From contig DKPS01000047.1 of the NCBI GenBank assembly GCA_002471345.1, forward strand, positions 31,023 to 95,022: DNA of 64,000 bases, written 5' to 3'. This stretch comes from Saprospiraceae bacterium UBA7328 (GTDB lineage Bacteria; Bacteroidota; Bacteroidia; Chitinophagales; Saprospiraceae). A program made the translations under genes and the position numbers. Positions 1-9,415 of the stretch are shown here, piece after piece. The number at the start of each line of letters is the position of its first letter. Positions within the stretch are counted from its first letter, which is position 1. Below the pieces are notes generated by a model. The model made no database searches. It had not been told where the DNA came from and saw only the letters and a program-made list of their open reading frames with translations.

Positions 1-1218
1 AAATCCGACAACTGATTTCGCACCATCGGCACCAACAGCATCAAAACATATCTCAAACAGTACTTCGTCATCTGGAACATTAAGAGGGTCATCTCCTAGA
101 CCAATAATCCAAAGTAATCTCAGTTGACCTTGATCAGCACCAGCACTATTCACAGTTATACCGGAAAGTGCGCCATCTTGAATTCCTGTAAAAGAAACTA
201 TTGAAGGATCCCATGTCAGTCCTGTTTGTAAACTTGCTATGCTGCTAAAATTTCTTGCAGTTATAGGAAGGCAAAAGTTAATGGCTCCGTCAGAACAAAC
301 ATCAGCAGCGATAAGACCAACACCAGTTTGATTACCACCGCCGCCACCGCCATCGTTTCCTATATCTACCTTGCCATCAGTGGTGAAGAATTCCTCGGAC
401 ACTCCATCACCATTAGCTATTTCTATAGCAAAATTTGGAAGGCTAAGGAAACCAACTGGTGAAGATTGCCCATTTGTACCTATCACATCAAAACACAATT
501 CAAATAGGACCTCGTCATCACTCACAGTCTTTGGATTTTCACCTAAACCTATAATCCAAAGCATTCTTAATTCTCCCATATCAGCGTTAGAAGCATTTAC
601 CGTAATACCTTCTATTGCCCTTTCAGTTATACCTGTAAAAGTTAAAATTGATTCATCCCAACTTACTCCAGTCTGTATACTTGCAATGCTATTGAAATTC
701 TTAGTTGTGACTGGGACACATATGGTCGAAGCACCATTAGTCGCTACACTTGTAGCAATCAGTCCTACGCCATTTTCGTTTCCAGTGGTTCCTCCTTCTA
801 CTTGGAATCTGCCATTATCAGTGCAGACTTCTTCTGCAGTACCATCACCTGAAGCCACTTCGATGGCAAAATTAGGAAGAGACTCAAATCTGATATTTGT
901 ACTCTGTCCAGTATTGCCAATTACATCGAAACAAACCTCAAATACGGTCGATCCATCATCTAAGGAAATAGGATCATCACCTAATCCAATGAGCCATAGC
1001 AATCTTAATTCACCACTTTCTGCATTAGCATCATTCGTTGATACCCCCTGCAAACCAACTTCATTAAGCCCAGTAAATCTAAGAACATCACTATTCCAAG
1101 TGAGACCTGATTGTAGACTAGCTATGCTGGTAAACCTGTTTACTGTTATCGGGACGCAAATACTGCTGCCATTCCCTGCTGAAATGTTTTCTATGATCAG
1201 ATCTACACAATTCATATT
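1..1218 (-). repeat. Tandem ~445-bp cohesin module repeats inside the CDS
   Basis: Three modules with clear protein-level similarity lie at about 1-330 (truncated), 331-772 and 773-1218. Each contains the same block order: SIASxQTGxxW, then ELRxLWxIGLGxxP, then VxFExCFDxxG, then LPNFAIExAxGDG in the complete ones. They diverge at DNA level, so this is an old internal duplication. Confidence 0.75.
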
Positions 1219-1740
1219 CCCTCCACTGGAGCAAGTACCATCGTCAATCTTTACATCACCACCACTTATTGTTACACCAATATCTTGTAAGTCTGTATTT
1301 ATGATTTCTGTTATTCTTGGGATGTCTGATACGAACAAGGAGGTCTCATCACAATTAATTCCAACAGCTTGTAAACGAAGCGTAAAGAGTACGGTGCCAT
1401 CATCAACAGATGCAGGTAAAGTACTTGTCAGACTCCATGAAACTGTAAACTGACCTTCATTCACAGCTTGTGCTGATGTCGGAGTACCTATGTTGCCTTC
1501 TGATGTAAATTCACTTAGGTCTGTGGTTACATTTTCTATTGATCTGAATTCGAAAACATTAGGGTCCCAGTTTATTGAAAATTGGGTAGAAACCAATTGG
1601 TTCCAATTCTCTACAGAAACATCAATGTCTACGGTAGATGAAGTTGTGCTAACTACAGCATCACTAAAATTAACTACGAGCTGCGAAAACGAAGCTGTAG
1701 TAATAGAAAAAAGCAGTGCTACAATGTAAATTCTTTTCAT
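1..1740 (-). CDS. Secreted tandem-cohesin-domain protein, 3' end cut by window edge
   Basis: Reading the minus strand from the ATG at 1740 gives 580 codons without a stop, so the gene runs off the left edge. The N-terminus MKRIYIVALLFSITTASFSQ is a signal peptide ending in SFSQ. What follows is at least four cohesin-like beta-sandwich modules: a divergent first one (residues ~21-165), then three very similar modules of ~148 residues, each with SIASLQTGLTWD-, ELRLLWIIGLGDDP- and VLFEICFDVIG-like strands and separated by Gly/Asn-rich linkers. Cohesins are calcium-independent folds that bind dockerins or act as stacked surface spacers. The next gene on the same strand carries a dockerin and a T9SS sorting signal, so this may be a surface scaffold. 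The C-terminus, where a sorting signal is expected, is not visible. Cohesin is recognised from pattern only; other Ig-like adhesin repeats are possible. Confidence 0.8.
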   Translation of the reverse strand, partial: MKRIYIVALLFSITTASFSQLVVNFSDAVVSTTSSTVDIDVSVENWNQLVSTQFSINWDPNVFEFRSIENVTTDLSEFTSEGNIGTPTSAQAVNEGQFTVSWSLTSTLPASVDDGTVLFTLRLQAVGINCDETSLFVSDIPRITEIINTDLQDIGVTISGGDVKIDDGTCSSGGNMNCVDLIIENISAGNGSSICVPITVNRFTSIASLQSGLTWNSDVLRFTGLNEVGLQGVSTNDANAESGELRLLWLIGLGDDPISLDDGSTVFEVCFDVIGNTGQSTNIRFESLPNFAIEVASGDGTAEEVCTDNGRFQVEGGTTGNENGVGLIATSVATNGASTICVPVTTKNFNSIASIQTGVSWDESILTFTGITERAIEGITVNASNADMGELRMLWIIGLGENPKTVSDDEVLFELCFDVIGTNGQSSPVGFLSLPNFAIEIANGDGVSEEFFTTDGKVDIGNDGGGGGGNQTGVGLIAADVCSDGAINFCLPITARNFSSIASLQTGLTWDPSIVSFTGIQDGALSGITVNSAGADQGQLRLLWIIGLGDDPLNVPDDEVLFEICFDAVGADGAKSVVGF

Positions 1741-2178
1741 GAAGGATGATCTTCTATTAGTCTACAAAATTAACAATACTTCTACAGTATTGTATGAAGT
1801 TGTGTAAAATAAGCCCTTCCTCATGCAAATCAATCTTTAGAACTGATAAGAGACCTCCAGATTGATCAGAATTTTCACTTTTTGCCCATGAAAACCTTCA
1901 AAATATGGATGTCCAAAGAAGAATTTTTAAACTCGTTGGACACAGTCATTCTGATTCGAAGTACTCATTCTCAAACCTTATGAAAAAATGCAAATTTCTT
2001 AAATAGCTTAGTTACTTCTAACTAGACTCTCAGTCGAAAGTATTTCGCAAATTTTCTTAAAATAAAATTATCAGATATTTACATCATCAAAGATGAGAGG
2101 TATACTTACAAGGTGATCAAAAGCTAAAGGTTATAAAACGATGCAAATGTATAATCATTGCACCTAAAATAAAAGCAA
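1741..2178. other. Intergenic region between two same-strand secreted-protein genes
   Basis: No ORF with coding character was seen. A CAAAATTA at 1765-1772 is a minus-strand TAATTTTG, matching the Bacteroidota -7 box TAnnTTTG and suitably placed for the ATG at 1740, but I found no convincing -33 element. A weak hairpin just past the stop at 2179 is listed separately. Confidence 0.4.
2140..2162 (-). terminator. Weak hairpin downstream of the dockerin protein gene
   Basis: TGCAAATG (2142-2149) can pair with CATTGCA (2156-2162), with one bulged A and a 6-nt loop. On the minus strand it is followed by CGTTTTAT. It lies 17 nt past the stop codon. The stem is short. Confidence 0.35.
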
Positions 2179-5100
2179 TCAATCCAAATAAATAATCTTA
2201 CCTCTGATGTTTTGATTGTCGACTCTCACCTCATACATATATATTCCTGATGTTTGAAATAGATCAGTTGACGCTATCGTGATCTGACTTAATCCTTTAT
2301 TCAAGTTGACATTTGGTCTTGTGAAGATCTTTTTACCATTAATATCAAAGACATTGATATCAGCTACATCATTACTTTTACTGAAAATATGTAATGTAGT
2401 TTTATCCTTAAATGGATTTGGAAAAGCTTCTATTTCAATAGACTCCTTATTGGAAGAGAGTATTCCAAAAGTCTTTGTTTCATGCTCAGAAGAGTACCAT
2501 TCATTTTTAAACTCACCTGATAATGCGATTTGACTGTTTATTCTATCAAGATCTTCAATATGACCTTCTATTTCGAGAGCAAATAACTCATTACTTTCTG
2601 CATTCAGAATGTGAGAAATCACAACTTCACCTTCGTTTAAAATATATTCATCTCTATCTAGTGGCCGCATTTCATTGTCCAAGACTCTCGATACTTTGAT
2701 GCCAGAACTTAATTCTAATTTGACTTGGAATGCCATTGCTACTTCAGAAGTACTGAATTCAATTACAGATTTACTATTATCATGTCCTGAATTTATTTCC
2801 ATATCAAGACCAAGGCTTTCGTTGCTTCTGCTATTTATCATCAGAGAGTTAGCAATTACATTAGCATTCACATCACCGACCTTTACACCTATAAAATTGA
2901 ACTCTCCTTCTCCCAGAATATCGTGACTTTCATCAAATCCCCATGGATTGAGAACATCATTGAATGTCTGATCAGCATTTATAAATCTCCATGAAGAATT
3001 ATTAGTAAATGAGTCGCTTATACCTAGAATCACTCTTCGTAAGTCTAATAAGTCTATGGCTGATACGCTCTCATTATTATTAATATCTGCAGCTATAACT
3101 TTGTAAGGTGAATCAAAAGGTTTGACACCTAATATGTGTTGTTGAATAAGAACAAGATCTAAAGTGCTTACTCCATTGATCATATCATCATTTTTAGATG
3201 TTATGACTTTATATTGACTTGGGGTCATCTCAGTGAATGCATACTGTCCATCTGCACCAGAAGCAGTGGAAGAGACGCTTTGATTGTCAACTGACATCAA
3301 TTCTATGCTTACGTTCTCAACTGCATTTAATTCTTCAGTTTGAATAAGCCCCGATATGTTTACTGACCCAGAAGGACAAGCTCTTGATGCCCTATCATCA
3401 ATAAGTACCTTTGTAAATTTAGTTTCTACAATCTGTCCATCGCTGTCAAATAATGCTACTTCAAGATCAAAGACTACTACTAATGCTATGTCATCACAGT
3501 TAAATATCACTGACTCAGCAAAATCCCCAGCCTCATCTCTTTTTCTTACTCGGATATCTAAATTAGAGTAGCAAGGATCACCTTCAGCTATATTAAAGAA
3601 TGAGGCAGGTATTTCCACATCTCCATCTTCTTCCATCTCTACAGTAGCACCTGGAACGGGGACGTCAAAAATGATTCCTAAATCTATTTGACCTAAGTCA
3701 GATGGTACTATTTCAATAATCTGAGTATGATGCATCAATGCTAGATTAGTACAGAGGTCAACTATAGTATAATTTCTAAATACTTTTTCTGAAAAGATTA
3801 CATCTTGGAATATTACCTCAACAAAATTGCATGCTCCTGAATTACTTAAAATATCAGCTAAATCTTGGGAAGTAGGCTCTATGTTATCACATTCTGAAAC
3901 CTCTATATCCAATGGAACTGCGAAATCAGAAGTGTTAATTGTGTTCAGTCTTTCGAAGAATATTGTATCACCAGTACATAATACAGAATTTGTATTATTT
4001 GAAGTGTCAATATATTGTACAACCAAATATCCTTCTCCACATCCAGTTTCCTGTCTTTCTAATTCAACTGCTTCTAAACCAAGTTCTTGAGGAAGATAAG
4101 ATGAAAAGTCATTACAGAAATCCAATGTTCCTATTGAAGAAGGACATGCAGGGGCGACAGAAGTATTACTCTTCACTTCTACTGTAGTCCAACACCTATT
4201 TTTCATACCTGATTCATCTTCTACTTCTAACATTACTCTCACGTCTTGATCTATATCAAATGCGTCGAATTTCACAAAAGAGCTATCAGGAGCATTGAGT
4301 TCAGTTTTACCATCTTCTCTCCATATTCTAAATATTAGATTATCGTCACAGTTGTCAAAACTCTTGTCATCTATTGTTGGGGGGAATATTTTGCCTTTAT
4401 CATTATTGTTTAATGTCAAGACCGTTCTTGTATCACAAATAGCAATAGGAGGTTGTACATCATTCACATTTACATCCATCCTTGTTGTATCGGCATTTCC
4501 ACATACATCTTTGACAATGTATCTAATGCCACTCGTACCTATAGGTAGGATAAGAGGGTCTGGTGTATCTGTTGAATCTAAGTTTTGATACTTAGTTTCT
4601 ATTGTGTATACTGATGTTCCCGGAAGCATATATTCTATACAAAATGTCCAATCGTTACATTCATCAGTTACAGTAGGTACTGGAAGATCGACAACCATAT
4701 TACAGGTATTACTGCCGGCATCTACATCTGGAATGTTTGGTAGAGAATAAATTGGTGGTTTGGTATCTTTTACTTCTATGATTTGATTGACCACTCTCGG
4801 TGGACTGTTTTTACACCAATCTATAATGGTCCATCGTCTTATAAGTTTGTAGCTTTTACCACATATCTCAAATGGTGGTAAATCAATAAATGCAGCATTG
4901 ATATTACAAAAGCCTACTCTTACAAAAGCTTCTAAATCTTCATCATATTCTACAATTGGCCTTCCACCTACATGTGGGAATGAACTCTCATCCAGATCGA
5001 AGAGCTCCCAAAAGTTGGGATAAATACATATACCGAACTCGTCTAATTTTTCTTGATCTATATCTTGTTCCCAATCTCCAAATCCAGAAGTCCCATCACA

Positions 5101-5802
5101 TTCAAGTGCATCATCACCAATAAAATCTCTAGGATCCTCTACTTCATCAGAATCAAATTTGCTGAAGAATATAGTGTCAACACAATTTAGAATTACTTCA
5201 CCTGCAGCTCCTATAAGATCAAATTCTATGAATCTTTGTGCTCCAAAATCATCAGAGCATAAGAGCTGTTGTAGCTGATTTCTTACAATACTTACTTCAA
5301 AACTTGCTGTATCCGTACAGTTATCTTGTATTCCATCTTGCGCAAGGATCATTCTTCTTATAATGGCAGCAAGTTGTTCATCTGTTTCTCCAGGATCATT
5401 TTGATCTGAATCCAGACACATATAGGATTCGAATTCAGGGCAATCTATTATAGCTGGAATTTTATCTTCTACTCTTATATATCCCCAGCAGCTATTAGGG
5501 TTGTTTACTCCCGTTTCTAATACTTTCACTTTTATGATGCGACCTACATAATCCACACCCAGAACATTACCAGGTACATTAAGTAAGTTGTCGTTTTCAT
5601 CAAAAAACTGAAGCTCATAAGTACATGTTTCCTCTGGTTTTTCCAGAATAAAGTCTGTGCTGATTATTGCTTCACACATCTCATCTACAGAAACCTGAAT
5701 GGTATCATTACAATTAAATGAACCAGATGCGCATTGTCCGTAAGCACTTGAAAAAGAAGCACTTAGCATCAATATAATGATCAAATTTTGAATATATTTC
5801 AT
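2179..5802 (-). CDS. Giant secreted protein with dockerin domain and T9SS type A sorting domain
   Basis: About 1207 residues from the ATG at 5802; the longer frame needs a GTG at 5829, and the ATG sits directly before a good signal peptide (MKYIQNLIIILMLSAS..AYGQ). The N-terminal ~850 residues are Cys-rich HYR/Ig-like repeats with RRWTIIDWCKN, typical of Saprospiria surface proteins. Around residues 880-990 a carboxypeptidase-regulatory-like module runs into a type I dockerin with two calcium loops (INGVSTLDLVLIQQHILG and DINNNESVSAIDLLDLRR). A beta-sandwich follows, then a C-terminal PNPF...GIYMYEV...KIIYLD T9SS sorting domain. The product should cross the outer membrane by T9SS and attach to the surface or be released. 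The dockerin suggests a cohesin partner, and cohesin-like modules are encoded next door. It is a paralogue of the protein at 17336-21586. Confidence 0.88.
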   Translation of the reverse strand: MKYIQNLIIILMLSASFSSAYGQCASGSFNCNDTIQVSVDEMCEAIISTDFILEKPEETCTYELQFFDENDNLLNVPGNVLGVDYVGRIIKVKVLETGVNNPNSCWGYIRVEDKIPAIIDCPEFESYMCLDSDQNDPGETDEQLAAIIRRMILAQDGIQDNCTDTASFEVSIVRNQLQQLLCSDDFGAQRFIEFDLIGAAGEVILNCVDTIFFSKFDSDEVEDPRDFIGDDALECDGTSGFGDWEQDIDQEKLDEFGICIYPNFWELFDLDESSFPHVGGRPIVEYDEDLEAFVRVGFCNINAAFIDLPPFEICGKSYKLIRRWTIIDWCKNSPPRVVNQIIEVKDTKPPIYSLPNIPDVDAGSNTCNMVVDLPVPTVTDECNDWTFCIEYMLPGTSVYTIETKYQNLDSTDTPDPLILPIGTSGIRYIVKDVCGNADTTRMDVNVNDVQPPIAICDTRTVLTLNNNDKGKIFPPTIDDKSFDNCDDNLIFRIWREDGKTELNAPDSSFVKFDAFDIDQDVRVMLEVEDESGMKNRCWTTVEVKSNTSVAPACPSSIGTLDFCNDFSSYLPQELGLEAVELERQETGCGEGYLVVQYIDTSNNTNSVLCTGDTIFFERLNTINTSDFAVPLDIEVSECDNIEPTSQDLADILSNSGACNFVEVIFQDVIFSEKVFRNYTIVDLCTNLALMHHTQIIEIVPSDLGQIDLGIIFDVPVPGATVEMEEDGDVEIPASFFNIAEGDPCYSNLDIRVRKRDEAGDFAESVIFNCDDIALVVVFDLEVALFDSDGQIVETKFTKVLIDDRASRACPSGSVNISGLIQTEELNAVENVSIELMSVDNQSVSSTASGADGQYAFTEMTPSQYKVITSKNDDMINGVSTLDLVLIQQHILGVKPFDSPYKVIAADINNNESVSAIDLLDLRRVILGISDSFTNNSSWRFINADQTFNDVLNPWGFDESHDILGEGEFNFIGVKVGDVNANVIANSLMINSRSNESLGLDMEINSGHDNSKSVIEFSTSEVAMAFQVKLELSSGIKVSRVLDNEMRPLDRDEYILNEGEVVISHILNAESNELFALEIEGHIEDLDRINSQIALSGEFKNEWYSSEHETKTFGILSSNKESIEIEAFPNPFKDKTTLHIFSKSNDVADINVFDINGKKIFTRPNVNLNKGLSQITIASTDLFQTSGIYMYEVRVDNQNIRGKIIYLD

Positions 5803-5896
5803 CGTTAATTCTTTCGATTTTGGTTTCACCTTGAAAAACCGAGAGAGATTAAATTAATTGGAGAATTATAAAGGGCTGGGGGCCCTGGATGGCTAA

Positions 5897-6562
5897 TCAG
5901 ACCAGCTGATTGTCGATTGCAAATTTTATCAGATTCACAGTATTACGTACTCCTAATTTTCTCATAATATTCTTACGATGTACACCAACTGTTTGATCAC
6001 TGATATATAGTTTTTCTGCTATTTCCTTATTATTCATAGCTCTTGTGATAAGTTCTAATACTTCGTACTCACGCTTAGTAAGCTTCCTCTGAAGTAAAAA
6101 CCTGTCTTCAAGTCTATTTTTATTTATTCCGTTAGAAGTACTGTTTTTCTGAGGAGTGATATGAAGGCCTGAAGCCAAAAATCTACGTCCACCCATTACA
6201 TCTGTAATACAGTCTTCTATTTCATCTTGGTCATTATTCTTAGAGTAATAACCGTCAGCACCTTTAGTAAATGCTTCTTTGACAAATTTGTGATCAGTGT
6301 AACCACTGACGATACACACTTTCAATTCTGGGAATTCCTTTTTGATATTAGGCAGAACAGAAAGACCGTTATCATCGCTAAGATTGAGTTCCATCATTAA
6401 TAGATCTGGAGACATATTTCTTAAAATGGACATTAGATCCACCGTACTGCTAACTGCACCGATTATTTCCAGTCGATGTTCTCCTTGATTTATTAGGATT
6501 TCTTTGAATCCATCTAAGAAGAGTTTGTGAGCATCTGCTAGTACAACTTTTAAAGAAGTCAT
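5897..6562 (-). CDS. NarL/FixJ-type response regulator with degenerate receiver
   Basis: 221 residues. The C-terminal LuxR-type HTH (LTKREYEVLELITRAMNNKE.., SDQTVGVHRKNIMRKL) is intact. In the receiver, the phospho-acceptor Asp is replaced: PDLLMMELNLSDDNG has Glu58 where the family has Asp, checked at codon 6391-6389. The acidic pair is reduced to LADAH instead of ADDH. The Ser in CIVSGY and the Lys in YYSKNN remain. Asp-to-Glu often mimics the phosphorylated state, so this may be a phosphorylation-independent regulator. No kinase is adjacent. It lies 94 bp upstream of the dockerin protein on the same strand and could control it. DNA-binding function is well supported; signalling mode is inference. 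Confidence 0.9.
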   Translation of the reverse strand: MTSLKVVLADAHKLFLDGFKEILINQGEHRLEIIGAVSSTVDLMSILRNMSPDLLMMELNLSDDNGLSVLPNIKKEFPELKVCIVSGYTDHKFVKEAFTKGADGYYSKNNDQDEIEDCITDVMGGRRFLASGLHITPQKNSTSNGINKNRLEDRFLLQRKLTKREYEVLELITRAMNNKEIAEKLYISDQTVGVHRKNIMRKLGVRNTVNLIKFAIDNQLV

Positions 6563-6937
6563 AGAGAAAGTTATGTGTAAGTTTCGTTAAGTAGCTTTTT
6601 ATATAAACTGTATCGCGATAGAAAAGGCAAAATGAATGCCAATAATATACCCTTTCTATATAACTCAATACATAAAAAAATTATCTAATGTGTATGATGC
6701 TTATTATGAGATATATATATCCATAAAATCAAATAGATATTTTTATTTGTTATATGGTTAATTAGGTTTAAGGTGTAGAAAATGGCTATAAATTTTAGAT
6801 TTTAAGTAGAACTTTATTTAACCATTTTCCTCTAAGTCAAGAACGAAAAAAGGCCGAGAATATTCCCGGCCTTATCAAATTAGAATTAATATTTGCAAGA
6901 GACGAAATCCATATGAATGAACCTATAATTGAATTAT
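6563..6937. other. AT-rich intergenic region upstream of the response regulator
   Basis: No supported gene. About 6660-6840 is very AT-rich, with ATATATAT runs that probably include the regulator's promoter; no exact TAnnTTTG box in a suitable place was found. It also contains the terminator of the OmpA-like gene. Confidence 0.4.
6845..6873 (-). terminator. Rho-independent terminator after the OmpA-like gene
   Basis: AAGGCCG (6850-6856) pairs with CGGCCTT (6867-6873); the inner GAATATTC is itself self-complementary. On the minus strand the stem is followed by a run of T (TTTTTT). It lies about 65 nt past the stop at 6938. Confidence 0.8.
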
Positions 6938-7723
6938 CTAACCAATTAATTCAGGTTCCTTTAGTAAGTCGAAGAATTGATCCAATTTAGGAGTCAATAT
7001 TATTTCTGTTCTTCTGTTTTTACTTCTTCCTATTTGACTGCCATTATCAGCTTTTGGCAAATGTTCTCCTCTACCTGAAGCAGTAAGTCTTCCTGGAATA
7101 ATATAAAAGTCTTGTTCTAGCTTTCTGACCACTGCCGTAGCCCTCAATGCACTCAAATCCCAATTGTCTTGATATCTAGTATTCCCAATAGGGAGATTGT
7201 CGGTATGTCCTTCTACAAGTACATTGAGTTGATCATTATCATTGATAATTCTTGATACTTTTTCCAATACTTTATTTGCACCAGGTAAGATATGTGAGCT
7301 TCCAGTATTAAAGAGTAACTTATCAGATATAGATACATAAACAGCACTACCTCTTACTTCTACTTCTATATCATCATCATGAAAATCAATAAGAGAATTT
7401 CTAAGGTTATATACTAGAGCATCATTGATAGAATCTTTCTCTTCTATTATATCAGCAAGTTCAGCAATATATTCTTGCTGTCTATTCATTGACTCTAGAG
7501 AATTTTTTATACTTTCTGCCTCTGTTTGGTTTAGTACTGAAAGTTGTGCTAATCTATCAAGTAGACTGCCATTTGTAGTCTGCATGTGGTCTATCTGCTT
7601 TTCGAGCTGAGTTACTTGGGCAGATTTAGTAGAGAGTTCATTTTCTAATGATTGAATTTTCGGATTGTAGCAAGAAGATAAACTCACTAAAGCAATCAGC
7701 ATGAAATAAATCCTAGTTTTCAT
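6938..7723 (-). CDS. OmpA/MotB-like peptidoglycan-binding lipoprotein
   Basis: 261 residues. Signal peptide with lipobox LSSC, so a lipoprotein. Residues ~25-100 form a coiled coil (SLENELSTKSAQVTQLEKQ...). The C-terminal half is an OmpA-C/MotB domain: LLFNTGSSHILPGA, LVEGHTDNLPI, NWDLSALRATAV, ASGRGEHLPKAD and SKNRRTEIIL, including the Asp and Arg that contact diaminopimelate in this family. It probably links outer membrane to peptidoglycan. NWDLS-type motifs are commonest in MotB-like members, but no transmembrane stator segment is present. A strong terminator follows, so it is probably monocistronic. Confidence 0.92.
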   Translation of the reverse strand: MKTRIYFMLIALVSLSSCYNPKIQSLENELSTKSAQVTQLEKQIDHMQTTNGSLLDRLAQLSVLNQTEAESIKNSLESMNRQQEYIAELADIIEEKDSINDALVYNLRNSLIDFHDDDIEVEVRGSAVYVSISDKLLFNTGSSHILPGANKVLEKVSRIINDNDQLNVLVEGHTDNLPIGNTRYQDNWDLSALRATAVVRKLEQDFYIIPGRLTASGRGEHLPKADNGSQIGRSKNRRTEIILTPKLDQFFDLLKEPELIG

Positions 7724-7933
7724 TTTTCAAAATTTTTGTAATTGATAAATCACTGTCATTATCTTCTTTTATAGAAGAGAAGACGATTAAAAAAAGTAAA
7801 CTTTATTTCATGGTATCATATTTTCATTCAAAACTATGAGCTCATTTAACATGAAACGATAGGTGAAAACCCTGATTTGAACTAAATTGTAGCTCCATTA
7901 CTCTTTTGAAAGCCATACAATCTAGAAAACAAA

Positions 7934-8533
7934 GTGAATATTTTAACAAATCCAAAGGAACATAAGGGGTTACTCAAGGCCAAAAAGGATGGTATAGATA
8001 ACATATCTAAGATTGATTACAATGTGATCAAAACTTCGATGCGTAATAATGTGGAGTTCACATCTATAGCTGACAATAAAGCCAATATATTGCTGACCCT
8101 TTCCTCGCTTCTTTTTACCATTTTAATACCTGTGGTACTGAGTAATATCGAGATAATCATTGATGAAATGCTCTATATTCCTCTATTGATGTTAGCTCTT
8201 ACATGTGTGGTCTCTATAGTCATGGCAGCACTTGTAACACGACCTATGAAGTTAAGTGGACAAGGATTTAAAGTCTCAGGGAAACAACAGTTTAGTCCAT
8301 TCTTTTTTGGAAATTATTACAAATTGAGTGAGCAGGCATATAAAAATCATGTTGCAGAAATGCTAGAAGAGCCAGAAATGATGAAGCAATACATTATGTC
8401 AGATATGTATCACATTGGAGTAGGATTAGGTAAAAAGTATAGTCGAATCAGAAGGTGTTATAATGTATTTATTTCTGGCATTTTACTTTCTGTTTCCACA
8501 GCAGTTTTGGTTTTGGCAGTAAATTATTTGTAG
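7934..8533 (+). CDS. Pycsar-type transmembrane effector (DUF5706 family)
   Basis: 199 residues from a GTG at 7934; an in-frame TGA lies at 7907 and the next Met is too far inside. Two transmembrane pairs frame a cytoplasmic part: ADNKANILLTLSSLLFTILIPVVL, then VSIVMAALVTRP, then a C-terminal helix pair. The diagnostic blocks RNNVEFTSIADNKANILL, SPFFFGNYYKLSEQAYKNH and GLGKKYSRIRRCYNVFISGI match the family annotated as Pycsar system effectors, which disrupt the inner membrane on sensing cCMP or cUMP made by a PycC cyclase during phage infection. No cyclase gene is adjacent, so this is an orphan or acts with a distant cyclase. Family assignment is strong; a defence role here is inference. Confidence 0.85.
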   Translation: MNILTNPKEHKGLLKAKKDGIDNISKIDYNVIKTSMRNNVEFTSIADNKANILLTLSSLLFTILIPVVLSNIEIIIDEMLYIPLLMLALTCVVSIVMAALVTRPMKLSGQGFKVSGKQQFSPFFFGNYYKLSEQAYKNHVAEMLEEPEMMKQYIMSDMYHIGVGLGKKYSRIRRCYNVFISGILLSVSTAVLVLAVNYL

Positions 8534-8578
8534 TATACTTTACACTTTGGTGTTTTGTAATTTTGGCTAAACTTCACC

Positions 8579-9406
8579 TTAAATATATTCATCATTATCC
8601 CTCTCTTTCACTGCTTTCTTAAATCCCACTTCTTCACATCTATTTTTAAATGCAACTCCTTCTGGAGAATGTCTTGTAATTCCATCAAAAATGGTAGCCA
8701 TCATCTGGGTGTTTTCAAGGCCCATTTGATTGTAGGCTTGATTGATAACCATTTTTTGCATCATCAGCTGATTTTGTGGAATACCTGCCATTCGGTTAGC
8801 TAATTTTAGCACTTCTTCATCCAATAATTCCTTTGGACACGATTTATAAATTAATCCCATCTTTTCGGCCTCAATTCCTGTTATTAAATCACCAGTTAGC
8901 AACATTCTCTTTGCTTTTTCTACTCCTAACCGATACACCCACATCATTGTAGTGGGACAACCCCATAATCGTGCTGGAGGGTATCCGATCTTAGCATCAT
9001 CCGCCATAATTACTATGTCAGAGCATAAAGCTATGTCACTTCCTCCAGCCACTGCATATCCATGTATCTTGCAAATGACAGGTTTGTAGCTTCTCCATAG
9101 ACTCATAAACTGCTCGGTATTCCTTTTCATCATTTTATAATCAATAGTAGGATCCCATGGCATATCTTGACTGCCTACTTGAGGTCTAGGTTTTTCTGCA
9201 TATTCTTTTAAGTCATATCCACTACAGAAGGCTTTACCAGTACCTTGCAAAATAATAACATGAACATCTTTATCTTCATTTGCTTGCAAAACACATTTTT
9301 CGATAGCTGAAGGCATTTCATGATTGATGGCATTAAATCGCTCTGGTCTATTTAGTGTGAGAAAAGCTAGTCTCCCTTCTTTTTTATAGCTTACGATGTT
9401 GTCCAT
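8579..9406 (-). CDS. Enoyl-CoA hydratase/isomerase (crotonase) family protein
   Basis: 275 residues, full length for the family. The fold is clear: LTLNRPERFNAIN, oxyanion-hole FCSGYDLKEYA, and HGYAVAGGSDIALCSDI. The two catalytic glutamates of classical hydratases are not present: the GGGCE position is GGSD and the QPE position is YPP. The product may therefore be a crotonase of another specificity rather than a hydratase. It lies 9 nt downstream of a frameshifted SDR gene, with which it probably forms an operon. The substrate cannot be told from the sequence. Confidence 0.88.
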   Translation of the reverse strand: MDNIVSYKKEGRLAFLTLNRPERFNAINHEMPSAIEKCVLQANEDKDVHVIILQGTGKAFCSGYDLKEYAEKPRPQVGSQDMPWDPTIDYKMMKRNTEQFMSLWRSYKPVICKIHGYAVAGGSDIALCSDIVIMADDAKIGYPPARLWGCPTTMMWVYRLGVEKAKRMLLTGDLITGIEAEKMGLIYKSCPKELLDEEVLKLANRMAGIPQNQLMMQKMVINQAYNQMGLENTQMMATIFDGITRHSPEGVAFKNRCEEVGFKKAVKERDNDEYI

Positions 9407-9415
9407 AACATTTTT

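Noticed and set aside
371..1453. A 360-codon plus-strand frame
   Set aside because: It lies antisense to the cohesin-module gene, has no signal or fold pattern, and the minus strand has a clean signal peptide and repeats.
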